Shown here one piece after another: positions 53,812 to 64,000 of a DNA stretch of 64,000 nt. The notes below the pieces were generated by a model. It was not told the origin of the DNA and made no database searches. It saw only the letters and a list, made by a program, of their open reading frames with translations. The stretch is from Pararge aegeria (lineage: Eukaryota; Arthropoda; Insecta; Lepidoptera; Nymphalidae): positions 16,244,001 to 16,308,000 of the forward strand of contig NC_053184.1 in the NCBI RefSeq assembly GCF_905163445.1. The letters run 5' to 3'. The translations under genes and the position numbers were made by a program. Position 1 is the first letter of the stretch. Each line of letters begins with the position of its first letter.

Positions 53812-54076
53812 ACTTAACACTTTGTTTTAGTTTGCTGCGTTTCTGCTGGGTTCTATCAGGTACCCTTGTTTATATAAGACTTATCTGTGGAAACCTGTTA
53901 TTAGTTTTAAGTCAATCAATCTGTTAACTAGTTAGTATCTACAACTGTTGGTTTTCCAATTAAAGAAAAAATAAAAATAAAAATAAATAAACTTACTTCA
54001 GGATTCCCAACACTTTTGTAAAATTACTAATATTTTAACAATAAATTTCATTTCATTTAATTTCATTTCATTTCAC
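53812..54076 (+). other. 3' UTR and tail of the CR1-like LINE
   Basis: About 230 bp of AT-rich UTR followed by a tail of ATTTC/ATTTA units (54045-54076). This type of tail is used by CR1-like reverse transcriptases for priming (family knowledge). Confidence 0.65.
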
Positions 54077-54527
54077 ACGTGCTTTCTATATTGGTATAAA
54101 GAAAATTTTGAGTTTGACTATAAAAAGCGAAAACGCAATGGCTTAAGGCGTATTTATTTTTCTCATGTACTTACCTCAGCGCGGCTCGTATGTGCATAAC
54201 AAAGTATTCGGTTTTATTGCTGTAATATACGCGAGCACTCAATTCCGAGTCTCTGTTGTACCCTGGAGGGGCCTAATGAAATTTTTCTGATTACTTTGCC
54301 TATTTGTGAGAAATCTTGACGCTTTCGTATTGTTTAATATTTAGCAAAAACTTTTTGGATAATACAAGCACGTGTGGCACATCACAAACAGAAGTAACAA
54401 ATACTTAAACCTTTGTAAAACCGGTAAACTTATATAATTAATTAGAAAGTAACCCTGTTAGTCTGGCTTAAAACCAGGTTAAATTTTCACGCTAAAACCA
54501 TAACGAAATGAACGGCAACAAAACATA
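54077..54527. other. No gene recognised
   Basis: Unassigned AT-rich DNA. Confidence 0.45.
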
Positions 54528-54771
54528 TTATGAAATATTATGAAAATTAAGCTTAATTTGCTATAGTCCTTAACAATTATTCATTGTAAAGTCAACATCT
54601 GAGGATGCTCCGGTTTCGGAGCTAAACGTGCGTAGAGGGTACATTAGCGAAGATCATACCGAAGGTGGTGTGGTGTATAAGGATTGAAGAATTTATAAAT
54701 AACACCATGCAGATTCTCCTGTTTTTCGCGGACTATAGCAAATTAAGCTTAATTTTCATAATATATCATAA
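54528..54771 (+). repeat. Dispersed repeat copy bounded by 42-bp inverted arms
   Basis: A member of the 3096-3275 family. Arms 54528-54569 and 54730-54771 match at 41 of 42 positions. The other copies in this window lack the left arm, and sequence homologous to the 18-kb copy continues past the right arm (TTTCCGCAAAGT). The arms are therefore better explained as a local inverted duplication than as true transposon termini. Confidence 0.8.
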
Positions 54772-55165
54772 ATTTCCGCAAAGTGCTTTACTGATTCTAT
54801 TCAATACGGTAATAAAACATTTTGTGAAAAATTGGGTTGAATTTGTCGATTATTTTACTGGTTTAGATGGATCGTGCTTTATTTTTTTTGTAATAATTGA
54901 AGGATTAAGCCGATCTCGCCTTGTAAGAAGAAATCTATCGCCTGTAACCACAGCAAAACTTTGCAGAGCATGAACAAGGAACAAGTCCCTACAAGTCATA
55001 CATCAACCTTAGGCGTAGGAGTAGTCTCATGTGCCTGTAATTACACCGAGGTTGTACGCCCTTAGACCGGAGCACAATGCTTCTTGGCAGCAGTAATAAG
55101 CATGGCGGTAATACTTTCTCAAACGAGCTCTTTCGCAAAAAGCTCTATTTATTCTTAAATCTATC
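54772..55165 (+). repeat. Unassigned DNA and a dispersed repeat copy
   Basis: 54940-55165 carries ACCACAGCAAAACTTTGCAG, GCCTGTAATTACACCGAGG, TGCTTCTTGGCAGCAG and CGAGCTCTTTCGCAAAAAGC, the family order of the CAAGCAGG repeat. The first part is unassigned. Confidence 0.6.
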
Positions 55166-55270
55166 TATGTAGAGAAATTTTTAATTAGTGTCCCATGTTC
55201 CTCCGTTGACGGACCACTAAAATTTTAGTTTCAAATCTCTGGTGAACTTATGTTAAAAAAAAAAAAAATC

Positions 55271-55499
55271 TTCGTCAATACACACATCGCTATCCCAAAG
55301 TAAGCGTAGCTTGTGTTATGGGTACTAAGATAGCTGATGAATTTTTTTATGAATAAAAGACAAATAAATACTTATAATATACAAATAAACACTCAAAAAC
55401 ATTTATATTCATCACACAAACATTTTCCAGTTGTGGGAATCAACCCACAACCTTGCGCTCAGAAAGCAGGGTATCTGCCCACCGCGCCACTCGGCCGTC
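55271..55499 (-). mobile_element. tRNA-derived SINE, family 1, antisense
   Basis: Reads CAATACACACATCGCTATCC, AAGTAAGCGTAGCTTGTGTT, ACATTTTCCAGTTGTGGGA and GCGCCACTCGGCCGTC. The B box has a CGA to TGA type change (minus strand GGTTGATTCCC). A scrap of another tail lies at 55519-55545. Confidence 0.85.
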
Positions 55500-56531
55500 A
55501 AAAGTTCCACTAACCTTAGAGATAAAATAAATAAATATACTACGACAAAAAAGGCGTTCTTTTAGCTTTTACTTATTAATTATACTATTGGTACTAATAT
55601 ATTAATCATGAGACCGCGCTACCAGCGTAACGTAATATATTTTTTTTTGGATTTTTCACAATCTGAAATAAAAATTCACATTGGAAAATGACATTTGTAA
55701 TATAGGGTACGTTATTTTTTAGACTAGAATAAAAATCGCAGTGCAGGTGTGTTATTGAAAATAATAAATGTTACAATGTTCTGGCCGAACAATAACTGTC
55801 GCGGAAAAAGCGGTGTTCCCTCAATATATTATTATTGTATATATTATTCACAAAAAAAAGTAGAGAAACACGAAGCGCTCTTTTTAAAATTGATAGAGGA
55901 TATGAAATTAGTGTGAATGAATTGAATGAATGTTTTTTTTATTATTAATAATTTTAAAAAAGAGCACAGCAGTCACAATATAAAAGAAAATGTCTCTTCC
56001 TTAAAACGTATCTCTGTAAGATTGAAGAATCTATTAGATTGTTCTATAATGAAAGTCTCAGTGCAAGCTTCGAGCTTCTATATACCACTACCATACCAAT
56101 AAGGACTTGTCACCTATAGATTTATCATTTATTTACGATGCCGTGTGGAAAACGTAGGGTCATAAGGTTATATTTGACTGACATACATTTCTATGCCTAA
56201 TGAAGTGGACTAAGATGGTAGTCTCTCTATCTTAGTCCTCATAATTACTTACATTATGTATCGCAATAAAAACAAAACCTTAACATTCTTGAACGTTTTT
56301 ATATTTCGCAATCGTAGTGACTTAAATAAATTTGTATTATGTTTTCATTAATATGCAATAACAAATTTATAAATTATTTTTAAAATGCATATTAAAATTT
56401 CAAAAAGCAATGTTACTACTCTGTTTAAAAGTATCTTTGTAATATGGACCTTTGAAAAGAAGAGTGTAACTGCAATGTTTCCTGCTAGATGGCACTACAA
56501 TCGCTATAAGTCTCATTTTACTTTACTATTT
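55500..56531. other. No gene recognised
   Basis: AT-rich; short frames only. Confidence 0.45.
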
Positions 56532-56603
56532 TTTTTTTATTCGTAAATTTTTATATGCATTTTAAAAATGCGTAAATTTGATGTTTCCTTCAGGGGTAAA
56601 TAA
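56532..56603 (+). repeat. SINE family 4 tail
   Basis: AAATTTTTATATGCATTTTA followed by TTTGATGTTTCCTTCAGGGG matches the segment after the tRNA-like head at 28940-29000. The head is absent here. Confidence 0.55.
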
Positions 56604-56654
56604 AGCACTTAAAATTAAAAAAAATACATTTATAGACAATATTACATATATTAC

Positions 56655-56871
56655 GGGTGATAGCGCATTGGGTACGAGCTCGTCTTCACTTTCGGGGGGC
56701 GAGTTCAAATCCCAGCACGCACCTCTAACATTTCTAAGTTATGTACGTTTTACGTAATTAAAATATCACTTGCTTCAACCGTTAAGGAAAACATCGTGAG
56801 GAAACCTGCATGCCTGAGAGTTCTACATAATGTTCTCAAAAGTCCACCAATCCGCACTGGGCCAGCGTGGT
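56655..56871 (+). mobile_element. tRNA-derived SINE, family 2
   Basis: Well-preserved copy: GGGTGATAGCGCATTGGGTA, B box GAGTTCAAATCCC, CAGCACGCACCTCTAACATT, GAAAACATCGTGAGGAAACC, TGCATGCCTGAGAGTTC, CCAATCCGCACTGGGCCAGC. Good reference for the family here. Confidence 0.85.
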
Positions 56872-57359
56872 GGATATTTATACATATTATCTATACATTA
56901 AATTATTAAAACAGGATAAAATCAGCAACCTTTCCAGCGTAAACATTAAACGTATAATCAACAGTGAATTCCGCTGAACAACATCAATCTAAATTGCGAA
57001 GGTGCTAGCTCAAATGACGGCGATTAACTGGGACGCCGGAGTTTAAACAGCGCACCTGAACTTTGGCGATTGTTTATCAAAATGAATGACTGCATTTTAC
57101 CCGCCCTGAGTGAAATTTCAGCTAACGCTGTGCATTGATTTGGAAGAAAGGAATAGTTTTGACGAGTTTCATGATGCAGTGCGGATCGCCGTGATTAACA
57201 AGAGAAGGTATAAAGTATTTTCTTAATGCGACTAAAAAAAAACAGCTCATGAGTCGGAATTCAATACTAACTAAGTCTCGGAAATGTTACTATCTGTCTT
57301 TGAATTATGTTATTTAACTCGGATGGATGTTATTTTTTTTTATTTATATATATATTTAT
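56872..57359. other. No gene recognised
   Basis: Unassigned. Confidence 0.4.
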
Positions 57360-57552
57360 TAGTACATTTAGCACAGTCCCGCTCTCTTGCCACAGGTTCT
57401 TTCATTCAAAGGTTGTCTGTAAGAGATTGCTTGCAACAATAAGGCCGCCTCTGCATGCGTACATTTTTTAATTAATTTCCTAATTTTGTTGTGTTTCTCT
57501 CTGTATTATTTAATGTTGTGCTTGCAATAAAGTGTTTCTTCTTCTTCTTCAA
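57360..57552 (+). mobile_element. LINE 3' end with (CTT)n tail
   Basis: TCTTGCCACAGGTTCTTTCA, CAACAATAAGGCCGCCTCTG, GTGTTTCTCTCTGTATTATT, then GCAATAAAGTGTTTCTTCTT and a CTT run. Related to 23310-23430 and, more distantly, to 5424-5818. Confidence 0.65.
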
Positions 57553-58194
57553 ACTCTACAGTTTATTTATAATATTAGTATAGATGCGATGTTTAAGAAC
57601 TTTTTTAGTCTTCAATTATTATCAAAATATATGTTTAATTTTTTTTTTATCTTATACAACGCAAACAAATTTTTACGCTCGGTATGCGTCGCCACGTTAA
57701 CAGCTAGGCGCACCGAAACATATACAAATGGTTTACTGTTAACTAAAAAGATTAGACAACAACATTAGTTAAACATGTAAAAGATATCCGAAGTTAAGAA
57801 GGAAATGATGTCGTGAAACTTAAGATGGGCGTAAGACAATATTGACAGTGGGGTCCGGTCCGGCGTCTTGTAATTAGTTGTCTGTTTACCTTTGCCGGTA
57901 CCAACCTTCCAGATAGGCCCCGTAGTTTACACAGCCGACTTGATTTAAGAGATGCATCATTATAATGTTTCATCTTGGACCCAAGTTTTAATAGCACTTT
58001 GTTTGCGCTAGTTAATTTATTTTATGAAATTGTATATTTTCCTTGCTAACGGCACCCTTCTTTACTTAAGAGCCGGAAGCGTCTGGAGTAATTTTTATTA
58101 AGATTGAAATTAGAAATGAGATGATTTTTTTGGCTCTTAAACATATTTTTTTTGTTTAATTTTATTTTTTACAAAAATTGCTTCCATTTTTTTT
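57553..58194. other. No gene recognised
   Basis: Unassigned; the 67-codon minus-strand frame at 57794-57997 has no recognised motif. Confidence 0.4.
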
Positions 58195-58325
58195 GTCATT
58201 ATAATCATCTATGATCCAATTACCGGCCCTCTACAGGGCACGGGTCTCCTCTTAATGAAAAGGGTTTAAGGCCTTAGTCCACCACGCTGGTCCAGAATGG
58301 AGGACTGCACACTTCCTTTATCTCA
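58195..58325 (-). mobile_element. SINE family 2 tail fragment, antisense
   Basis: CAATTACCGGCCCTCTACAG, GGCACGGGTCTCCTCTTAAT, AAGGCCTTAGTCCACCACGC. The head is missing. Confidence 0.65.
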
Positions 58326-59224
58326 AAAATTAGATTTTCACATAGTTAACATTTTTGAATGTATTCATATCTGAGCTTATAAGATGCTACTGACAAAGCT
58401 TGTTACAATCCAAACGATAAATATTCTATTCATTTATTCATCAGATATTCTATTTATTTATTTGTCACTTAAGAATTAACTTCAAGTATATGGAGTAAGA
58501 ATACAGTTTTCCTTGACAAGTTTAGTTTTCGCCACCTTCCTTTGTATGCGGCTCTTCACTGAACACATTATGTAAATGTAATACCGGAAGCTGAACCGAT
58601 ATACCCTAGTAAGTAGTGCATACAAACCACTGTACTATATATTATGTGAAGCAAAAAACGAGATAGATCTATTGAACAACTTTAAATTTAAAACTTAAGT
58701 AAACTTGGTAAGTTGCGGTAATACTTTCATTTTGTCTACATTTCGTTGTGTCTTGAAAAACAACCAATGTTAAGCAAACCTTCTGACGTCCTTTCTAAGT
58801 TTCTTTACGATTATATTAAAGCTTTATTGAATTCAAGACGCGTATTTTTGTTAAAAACTCTCGGTGTGTTGAAAAAGTTTTAACGAATTGCTACAAACTA
58901 TTAGCTAACTTTTACCTAAAATTATTTTATAAATACAATTTTATCTCTAGAATCTTATATTGTCGATGTTCATTTCTGATATTCTGAAATTTCAGGTATC
59001 CTCCGCGTATTTTAAATGAAAGACACGTTGTTGATTTCACTTGAATATAAAGATAAATAAAATACTTTTCTATTACTAAGCTTTTTAAAAACTGTGTTAT
59101 ACACTCGTCTTTCTTTTTAATCTCAAACCAAAATAAAATATTTTTTTTCATATGTTTTGTCAAAAGCCCAAATACCAAATTGCACAGACATAACCACGTA
59201 ATTACAGACTTTCATACAAAATCA
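58326..59224. other. No gene recognised
   Basis: AT-rich, unassigned; the 83-codon minus-strand frame is not supported. Confidence 0.45.
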
Positions 59225-59400
59225 TTTCTTCTGTTCAAAAACCCACAGGGATGGAATCTTAAAAATCCTATCTTAGAACACCTCTAGGGTGATCAAAAAA
59301 ATTCTCCTCAAATTTAAAATTTCTACGTTCAGCCGTTTTGGCGGTAGGAAATAGCCTTCTATAGTTATTGATAACCTAGCTGGGGGTCAAATACCTTTCA
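59225..59400 (+). repeat. Decayed dispersed repeat fragment
   Basis: CACAGGGATGGAATCTTAAA, AATCCTATCTTAGAACACC and TACGTTCAGCCGTTTTGGCG parallel the 3' half of 4611-5067 (GGGTTGGAATTTTCAAAAAT, CCTTTCTTAGCGGATTCC). Confidence 0.45.
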
Positions 59401-59585
59401 CTTATCGAATAAAAATTTCAAGCACCATAGGGTGAATTTTTGAGGAACAGTAGTCGAGGTTACCTGATATTAATAATTTTAACTAAAGACGCAATAGTAA
59501 CCTTGGAATGCATAGTCACTTCAAAGAAAACCGTACCAATTAACTGTATTACTTTCAACCCAATAGGTTTATAGTTTTATACAAA

Positions 59586-60565
59586 GTTAGTTTACAGAAA
59601 ATAAAACTAAGTGCATAAAATTCACATTACCAAATGTTAAACATGTAAAAACCACTATACTACTTAATAATGAGGAATTGAATCCGGTGGATACAACAGT
59701 ATTTCTAGGAATAACGTTAGATGCTAAACTTCAATGGGGCCCTCATGTAAATAATTTATCGAACATGCTTAGTTCTGCTGCCTATGCAGTAAAGAAGATA
59801 CGCCACCTGACAGACATAGAAACTGCTAGGCTAGTCTATTTTAGTTACTTTCACAGCATTATGTCATATGGAATTTTACTATGGGGTAATGCTGCTGATA
59901 TTGGCACTATTTTCGTGCTGCAAAAGAAGGCTGTTCGTGCGATCTATAAAATGGGTCCGAGAGAGTCATTGAAAGATAAATTTAAAGATGTTAAAATAAT
60001 GACACTCTATAGCCAATACATATTTGAAAATTTAATGTATGTTCACAAAAATATATCAAAATTTAAAAGAAAATGTGACTGCAATAATTTAAACGTTAGA
60101 AGCAAAAATAAACTTGCAGTGCAGTAGACTAGACTACACAAAATAAGCAATTCATTTAAAGGAAATTGTATACAATTTTACAATAAATTACCGGTTGATA
60201 TCTTGGGGATGTCACTAAAGAAGTTCAAAGTTTGTATTAAGCGAAAGCTTATAGAAAAGTCCTATTATAGTATAAAGGATTACGAAAACGATAAAAAAGC
60301 TTGGGTGTACACAATTGCTCTAACCAGGTTGCTTCTTAAATATTTTCTAATGACAATGTGAGATGGTGATAACAAAAAGAACACCCGGCTAAGTTTGTTG
60401 TGGGCTTCTTCTTAGACCAGGGCGCGATTGGAACCCTCGTAGCTTTAGTTTTAAGTTTACGATTGTAGTTATCGCCATCACTACTCACTGCTATGTACAC
60501 ATTTTGTATATAATAACGCATCAAAAGTGCCATCTATGTGCCTATTTGAATAAAGAAATATTTGA
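59586..60565 (+). pseudogene. LINE relic: post-RT region, 3' UTR and tail
   Basis: The frame from about 59597 reads 'KTKCIKFTLPNVKHV', 'NPVDTTVFLGITLDAKLQWG', 'VNNLSNMLSSAAYAVKK' and 'YGILLWGNAADI'. After an in-frame TAG at 60125 it continues in the same frame as 'TRLHKISNSFKGNCIQFYNK' and 'DYENDKKAW'. This is the region downstream of the reverse-transcriptase palm in an insect LINE. The UTR has GGTTGCTTCTTAAATATTTT, AAGTTTGTTGTGGGCTTCTT and the end TTTGAATAAAGAAATATTTG. Another stop lies near 59594. The palm and endonuclease are absent, so the copy is dead and 5' truncated. Confidence 0.8.
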
Positions 60566-61796
60566 AAAAAATACGAAATACAGGCGTCTTTGGGTTCTAT
60601 ATTACTACTGCCTGTGGGGCAATTTAGAGTGATTTTGATTAAGATTAGACGGTTTTCATAGACACACCCTGCTCCGCGACCATTGCGCTGCTAACCTGGG
60701 ACAGACGTTCGGCCCGCCAGCGGCTCTGCCTCCTCTTTTTAAAACTGTGATATCCTAAGATATTCATTATATTTATTTGGTGTTAAGAACCTTTTTTATC
60801 TACAAGAAATTCTCAATGTATTTGATTGGATAAGTAATAATACTGTATTGATTAAAAGAGCTTAGTAAATAACCCGTATTTTTTTGTAAAGAAATGGTCA
60901 CTGTGAGATATCCTTTGGCGACTTTAACGAATCTAAACATTTACGCTTTTTGCTCTTTCACAATTGTCTTGAAACGGTATATTAATCGTATTTAAAGGTT
61001 TTGTGCCAGATGCAATGGGCGAACGCGTAGTAATTATATCTGCTCTTCTAGGACAAAAGTAATTAAACATAAACGGTAAAACAGAGGTTCTTATAATACA
61101 AAGTTTGAGTGTTAAAATATTTTCAGCAGTTCCAAATTTAAACAGTTTTCGAGCTATTTTTGGGAACCATCCCCTAGTTAACCTATCGAGCACGCGAAAT
61201 TATTTCAAATAATTGCTTTCAATGAAATGCTACCTAGCTACGGTCCTCAATTAAATTAATAAATAATTCATTGAATTATAGTTGTTCGAATTAATGTATG
61301 GATAAAAGTCATAGGTTGTGGAAGTTCCCACGGAGAAAGTTTGTACGAGCCTTTTAAATTATTAACCGGAAGAGCTTGGCAAGTGATAGCGGCTCACTCG
61401 TAAAATATTGATCCAATCCTTTTACCAAAAGCTTCCCGCAAGGTCTTTTGAATAAACAAAAACTTAATGTTCACCTACATCTTAACTAGATGGCGAACCC
61501 TTGGCGATGCTTTAACCAACAACAACCTATTAATATCACATTCACAGAAAAAAAGAGCTCATCAGTTTTAAAGTAAATGAAATTTCTAGCGAATTTTCGT
61601 AAATCTAACTGATCATGTATTCAGATATGGAATTATAATTGAAATAAGGCAAATCTTTGTATTGAAAACTTAATTTTTCTTAACTTTTACTATTTGAAGT
61701 ACTGAGAGAATAGTTTAGTTCATAGAAATTAGATAGAGAATAAGAAAACAGTTTTTTTTAAACACATGAAACATGAAACTTTTTTTAATGAAATAA
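60566..61796. other. No gene recognised
   Basis: Unassigned; an 86-codon minus-strand frame at 60933-61193 has no known motif. Confidence 0.45.
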
Positions 61797-62027
61797 TTAA
61801 CGTACAGATGGTAAGTAGAAAACCATATAAGCGCAGCAACACTTGGCAAAATACGAGTTGCAACGTTCCGCCATGTGATATCAACCTGAGTCGTAGATGT
61901 TAGGCCTCATCAGTAGCCTGTATCAGTCCACTGCTGTACTTAAGGCCTCTCCTAACGAGAGGGTTTACGATTAATCAACATACTGGGCAGACGAGTTGGT
62001 GCTATCAGTAGATGGTAGTGGATACAG
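61797..62027 (+). repeat. Two dispersed repeat fragments
   Basis: 61797-61925 is a copy of the GGTAAGTGGAAA repeat (AGATGGTAAGTAGAAAACCA, CAACACTTGGCAAAATACG). 61926-62020 is a copy of the TGGGCAGACGAGTTGGTG repeat seen at 35405-35565 and 15555-15845. Confidence 0.55.
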
Positions 62028-62436
62028 TAATTCATTTAAAGGAAATTGTATATAATTTTACAATAAATTACCAGTTGATATCGAGGAGATGTCTCTGAAA
62101 AAGTTCAAAGTTTGTATTAAACGTAAGCTTATAGAAAAGTCCTATTATAGTATTAAGGACTACGTCAACGATGAAAATGCTTGGGTGTAAATTATTGCTC
62201 TAACCAGGTTGCTTCTTTTATAGTTTTTAAATGACTATGTGAGATGGTGATAACGAAAAAAAAAATAACAACCGGCTAAGTTTGTTGCAGGCTTCTTATT
62301 AGACCAGGGCGCGTTTGGAACCCTCGTAGCTTTAGTTTTAAGTTGACGAATTTATTTATCGCCATCAACTCATTCCTATGTCACATTTTACATGTTATGA
62401 ACGCATCAAAAGTGCCATTTATGAGCCTGTTTGAAT
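62028..62436 (+). pseudogene. Second copy of the 59.6-kb LINE, more truncated
   Basis: Begins inside the coding region ('NSFKGNCI' codons: AATTCATTTAAAGGAAATTG), reads through 'KSYYSIKDYVNDENAWV' to a TAA at 62188, then the same UTR (ACCAGGTTGCTTCTTTTATA, AAGTTTGTTGCAGGCTTCTT, TAGACCAGGGCGCGTTTGGA) to about 62436. It is a separate insertion from the copy 2 kb away, since the 5' ends differ. Confidence 0.8.
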
Positions 62437-62649
62437 GGGTTGCACAAATATATATTGATATTTTATATTAATTAATGTATAATGTAAGGAAAAAAGAAAC
62501 AAAAGAAATATTTCTATAGTGATAATAAATGGAATATGTAGGAATGGTCTAGATGAACTTCCGCCTAGTAGTTTTTGCACGTACCCTGAATGTAATAATG
62601 TTTCAATTTGTTTTTGAAGAAATATTTGACTTTGACTTTGACTACACAA
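62437..62649. other. Unassigned with a LINE-type tail
   Basis: GAAGAAATATTTGACTTTGA and the repeated TTTGAC units at 62615-62642 look like the microsatellite tail of another LINE copy whose body is not recognisable. Confidence 0.4.
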
Positions 62650-62830
62650 AGTACGCTGCAGCCCGTTCTCTGTTAAGTCTCAAGTGCCTGTACCGGGAAA
62701 CAAGCCTTTTAGACTGGAACACAGCACAGGAACGCAGATTTACAGTCGGGAACACAGGTGGTAGTACTTCCCTGGACAAGCGCTGTACCAAAAAGCTCTA
62801 CTTCTACTCAAAACTGCGCAGCATCCAGTG
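62650..62830 (+). repeat. Dispersed repeat fragment
   Basis: TCAAGTGCCTGTACCGGGAA, GACTGGAACACAGCACAGG, GGTGGTAGTACTTCCCTGG and AAAAAGCTCTACTTCTACTC follow the order of the 54940-55165 copy. The 98-codon frame here is a by-product. Confidence 0.55.
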
Positions 62831-63566
62831 TGTCCCAGAATGCGTATGAAGAAGATTTCCTACACACTAAAGCAATTACTAGATAAATCCTCCATATCTT
62901 TTGATAACTAGGCCAACATAGCTTTAAAGTGTAACCTACTTTTTATGATTGAAATAAAAGATGTTCAATGCGAAATAAAAAAGTGAATGCGATGAGAAGT
63001 AGGCACTTGTAAAAGCTTGAGAAAATAATTAACAATAATGATAGGCAAACTAAAAGAAAAAAAGAAATGGCTTTACGCGATGTTTCTCCCCGTAGAGGGA
63101 TTATTATGCTATACTGCTAGTCATTTATAAATAATTAAAGTTTCTGATCTTTATTATTCTCCCATAGTTCTACCGCAAAATTATAACAATCTTAATTATT
63201 GTTAACACATACTTTAAGAAAAGAGATATTATTTTAAACAAATACTTTAAGATGATTATGGTGAAAGTTAATATTTTTTCATATAGTACACATATTATGA
63301 TGTGACCAATCTAAGCCATTAATTCCCCAAATGGTTAAGCGAGAAAACAGATAATTATATTATACAACAGTTATATGACTATACGAGTACATAACTGTAC
63401 TCGGTGTTCCAAAAATATTAAAATGAACATTATGTAATTAGCACCAGTTTTATTGAAGGCAGTTTCAATAGCCACAGCCACCACAACGTGCTTAATAAAA
63501 ACAATTTCATTTGATTAGTTTTCATTGCTAAGTTTCAAATTTATGAAAGCTTTTATTAGTTAGTTT
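62831..63566. other. No gene recognised
   Basis: AT-rich, unassigned. Confidence 0.45.
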
Positions 63567-63810
63567 CGCTTAAGATTTAAAGACTGCGCCAAGAGGTACA
63601 TGACCGAATTCAACATCGACCGTAGACATTGGGAGAGGCTTGGGGAAGGAAGAGATGAATGGCGCGAGAGCATTAATGAGGGATGCCGTATCTGTTACGA
63701 AGCTTGGCTTGGTGTTCTTGCTAAAAAAAGGATACGAAGGCATGCCACAGGATCTTCAGATTGCGCCGAAGGGTTCAACTGCCTTATTTGCGGCCGTAAA
63801 TGTCGCTAGC
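63567..63810 (+). pseudogene. LINE C-terminal relic with cysteine-rich end
   Basis: Frame reads 'LRFKDCAKRYMTEFNIDRRH', 'WERLGEGRDEWRESINEG' and 'CLICGRKCR' then a stop. This is the C-terminal pattern of several insect LINE proteins, where a D..W...RD.WR region is followed by a C..CGR.C zinc-finger-like end (from memory). The expected remainder of the finger is lost to the stop. An overlapping 115-codon frame at 63640-63987 is a shadow. Nothing further is recognised to the end of the window. Confidence 0.55.
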
Positions 63811-64000
63811 GCAATGTCATACAAAGAACTTGGACAGTGTTTGAACCGTCTCTCGAGACGTACAGGCCGGCTGGCTGCTTCAGCTTTCATTATATTATTA
63901 AAAATAATGCCCAATGCATTTCTTAATCAAGAAGACACAACAAAAATAGACTGCATACAACGACTGCATACAACAACACTTAGTTAAATGAAACTACACT

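Larger units (their letters stand above)
49910..54076 (+). mobile_element. CR1-like non-LTR retrotransposon, 5' truncated
   Basis: About 4.2 kb on the plus strand: the last part of ORF1, a ~0.7-kb inter-ORF segment, ORF2 with one nonsense codon, and a 3' UTR that ends in an AATAAATTTCATTTCATTT-type tail of (TTTCA) units. Microsatellite-like 3' tails and no poly(A) fit the CR1/L2-type clades. The ORF1 C-terminus resembles the FP-like domain found in many arthropod CR1-like ORF1 proteins (from memory). Strongly AT-rich, unlike the jockey-like LINE. The 5' boundary is approximate and no target-site duplication was identified. Confidence 0.8.

Noticed and set aside
54528..54771. Classic MITE with 42-bp terminal inverted repeats
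   Set aside because: Other family copies lack the left arm, homology continues beyond the right arm, and the arms share a private substitution, so a local inverted duplication fits better.
63640..63987. 115-codon open frame near the window end
   Set aside because: It overlaps the LINE C-terminal relic in another frame and has no motif of its own.

Overview
The window looks like AT-rich, repeat-dense, non-coding DNA from an insect nuclear genome, most probably a moth or butterfly (Lepidoptera). This is inferred from repeat content recognised by eye. There are tRNA-headed SINEs with clean B boxes, jockey-like, CR1-like and RTE-like non-LTR retrotransposons, and many copies of short repeats that begin with a 'CTAGCTGTTGCCCGC'-type sequence. 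There is no bacterial gene organisation, and no host gene or recognisable host exon. The window could be intergenic DNA or a very long intron.

The only convincing protein-coding genes belong to retrotransposons. (1) A full-length jockey-like LINE lies on the minus strand at 43155-48069. It has intact ORF1 (504 aa, three zinc knuckles) and ORF2 (969 aa, endonuclease plus reverse transcriptase), a poly(A) tail and a perfect 12-bp target-site duplication. (2) A 5'-truncated CR1-like LINE lies on the plus strand at about 49910-54076. It keeps the C-terminus of ORF1, an unexpected long hydrophobic open frame, and an ORF2 broken by one in-frame stop. (3) Decayed LINE coding fragments lie at 11777-12263 (-), 16310-16385 (-), 19660-20147 (-), 37040-37205 (+), 59586-60565 (+), 62028-62436 (+) and 63567-63810 (+).

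Region by region: 0-10 kb is scattered SINE copies, LINE 3' ends and short repeats, with a perfect 22-bp hairpin near 2.1 kb. 10-20 kb holds RTE-like relics with inverted duplications, a GC-rich island near 13.4 kb, and a short repeat with an internal triplication near 15 kb. 20-31 kb is LINE and SINE relics, a 2.5-kb repeat-poor stretch (24.2-26.6 kb), and a cluster of related modules interrupted by a tRNA-like SINE and a small TIR element (28.5-30 kb). 31-43 kb is SINEs, a divergent tandem duplication and more fold-backs. 43-54 kb contains the two large LINEs separated by a CA-rich microsatellite. 54-64 kb is SINEs and LINE 3' ends.

The genes do not form a host pathway. The working logic is retrotransposition: the LINE proteins make new LINE copies and probably also mobilise the SINEs. 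I found no clearly new biological system. The observations most worth checking are the intact jockey-like element, the extra hydrophobic frame in the CR1-like element, and a recurring set of short, very similar inverted duplications that look like local template-switch events.
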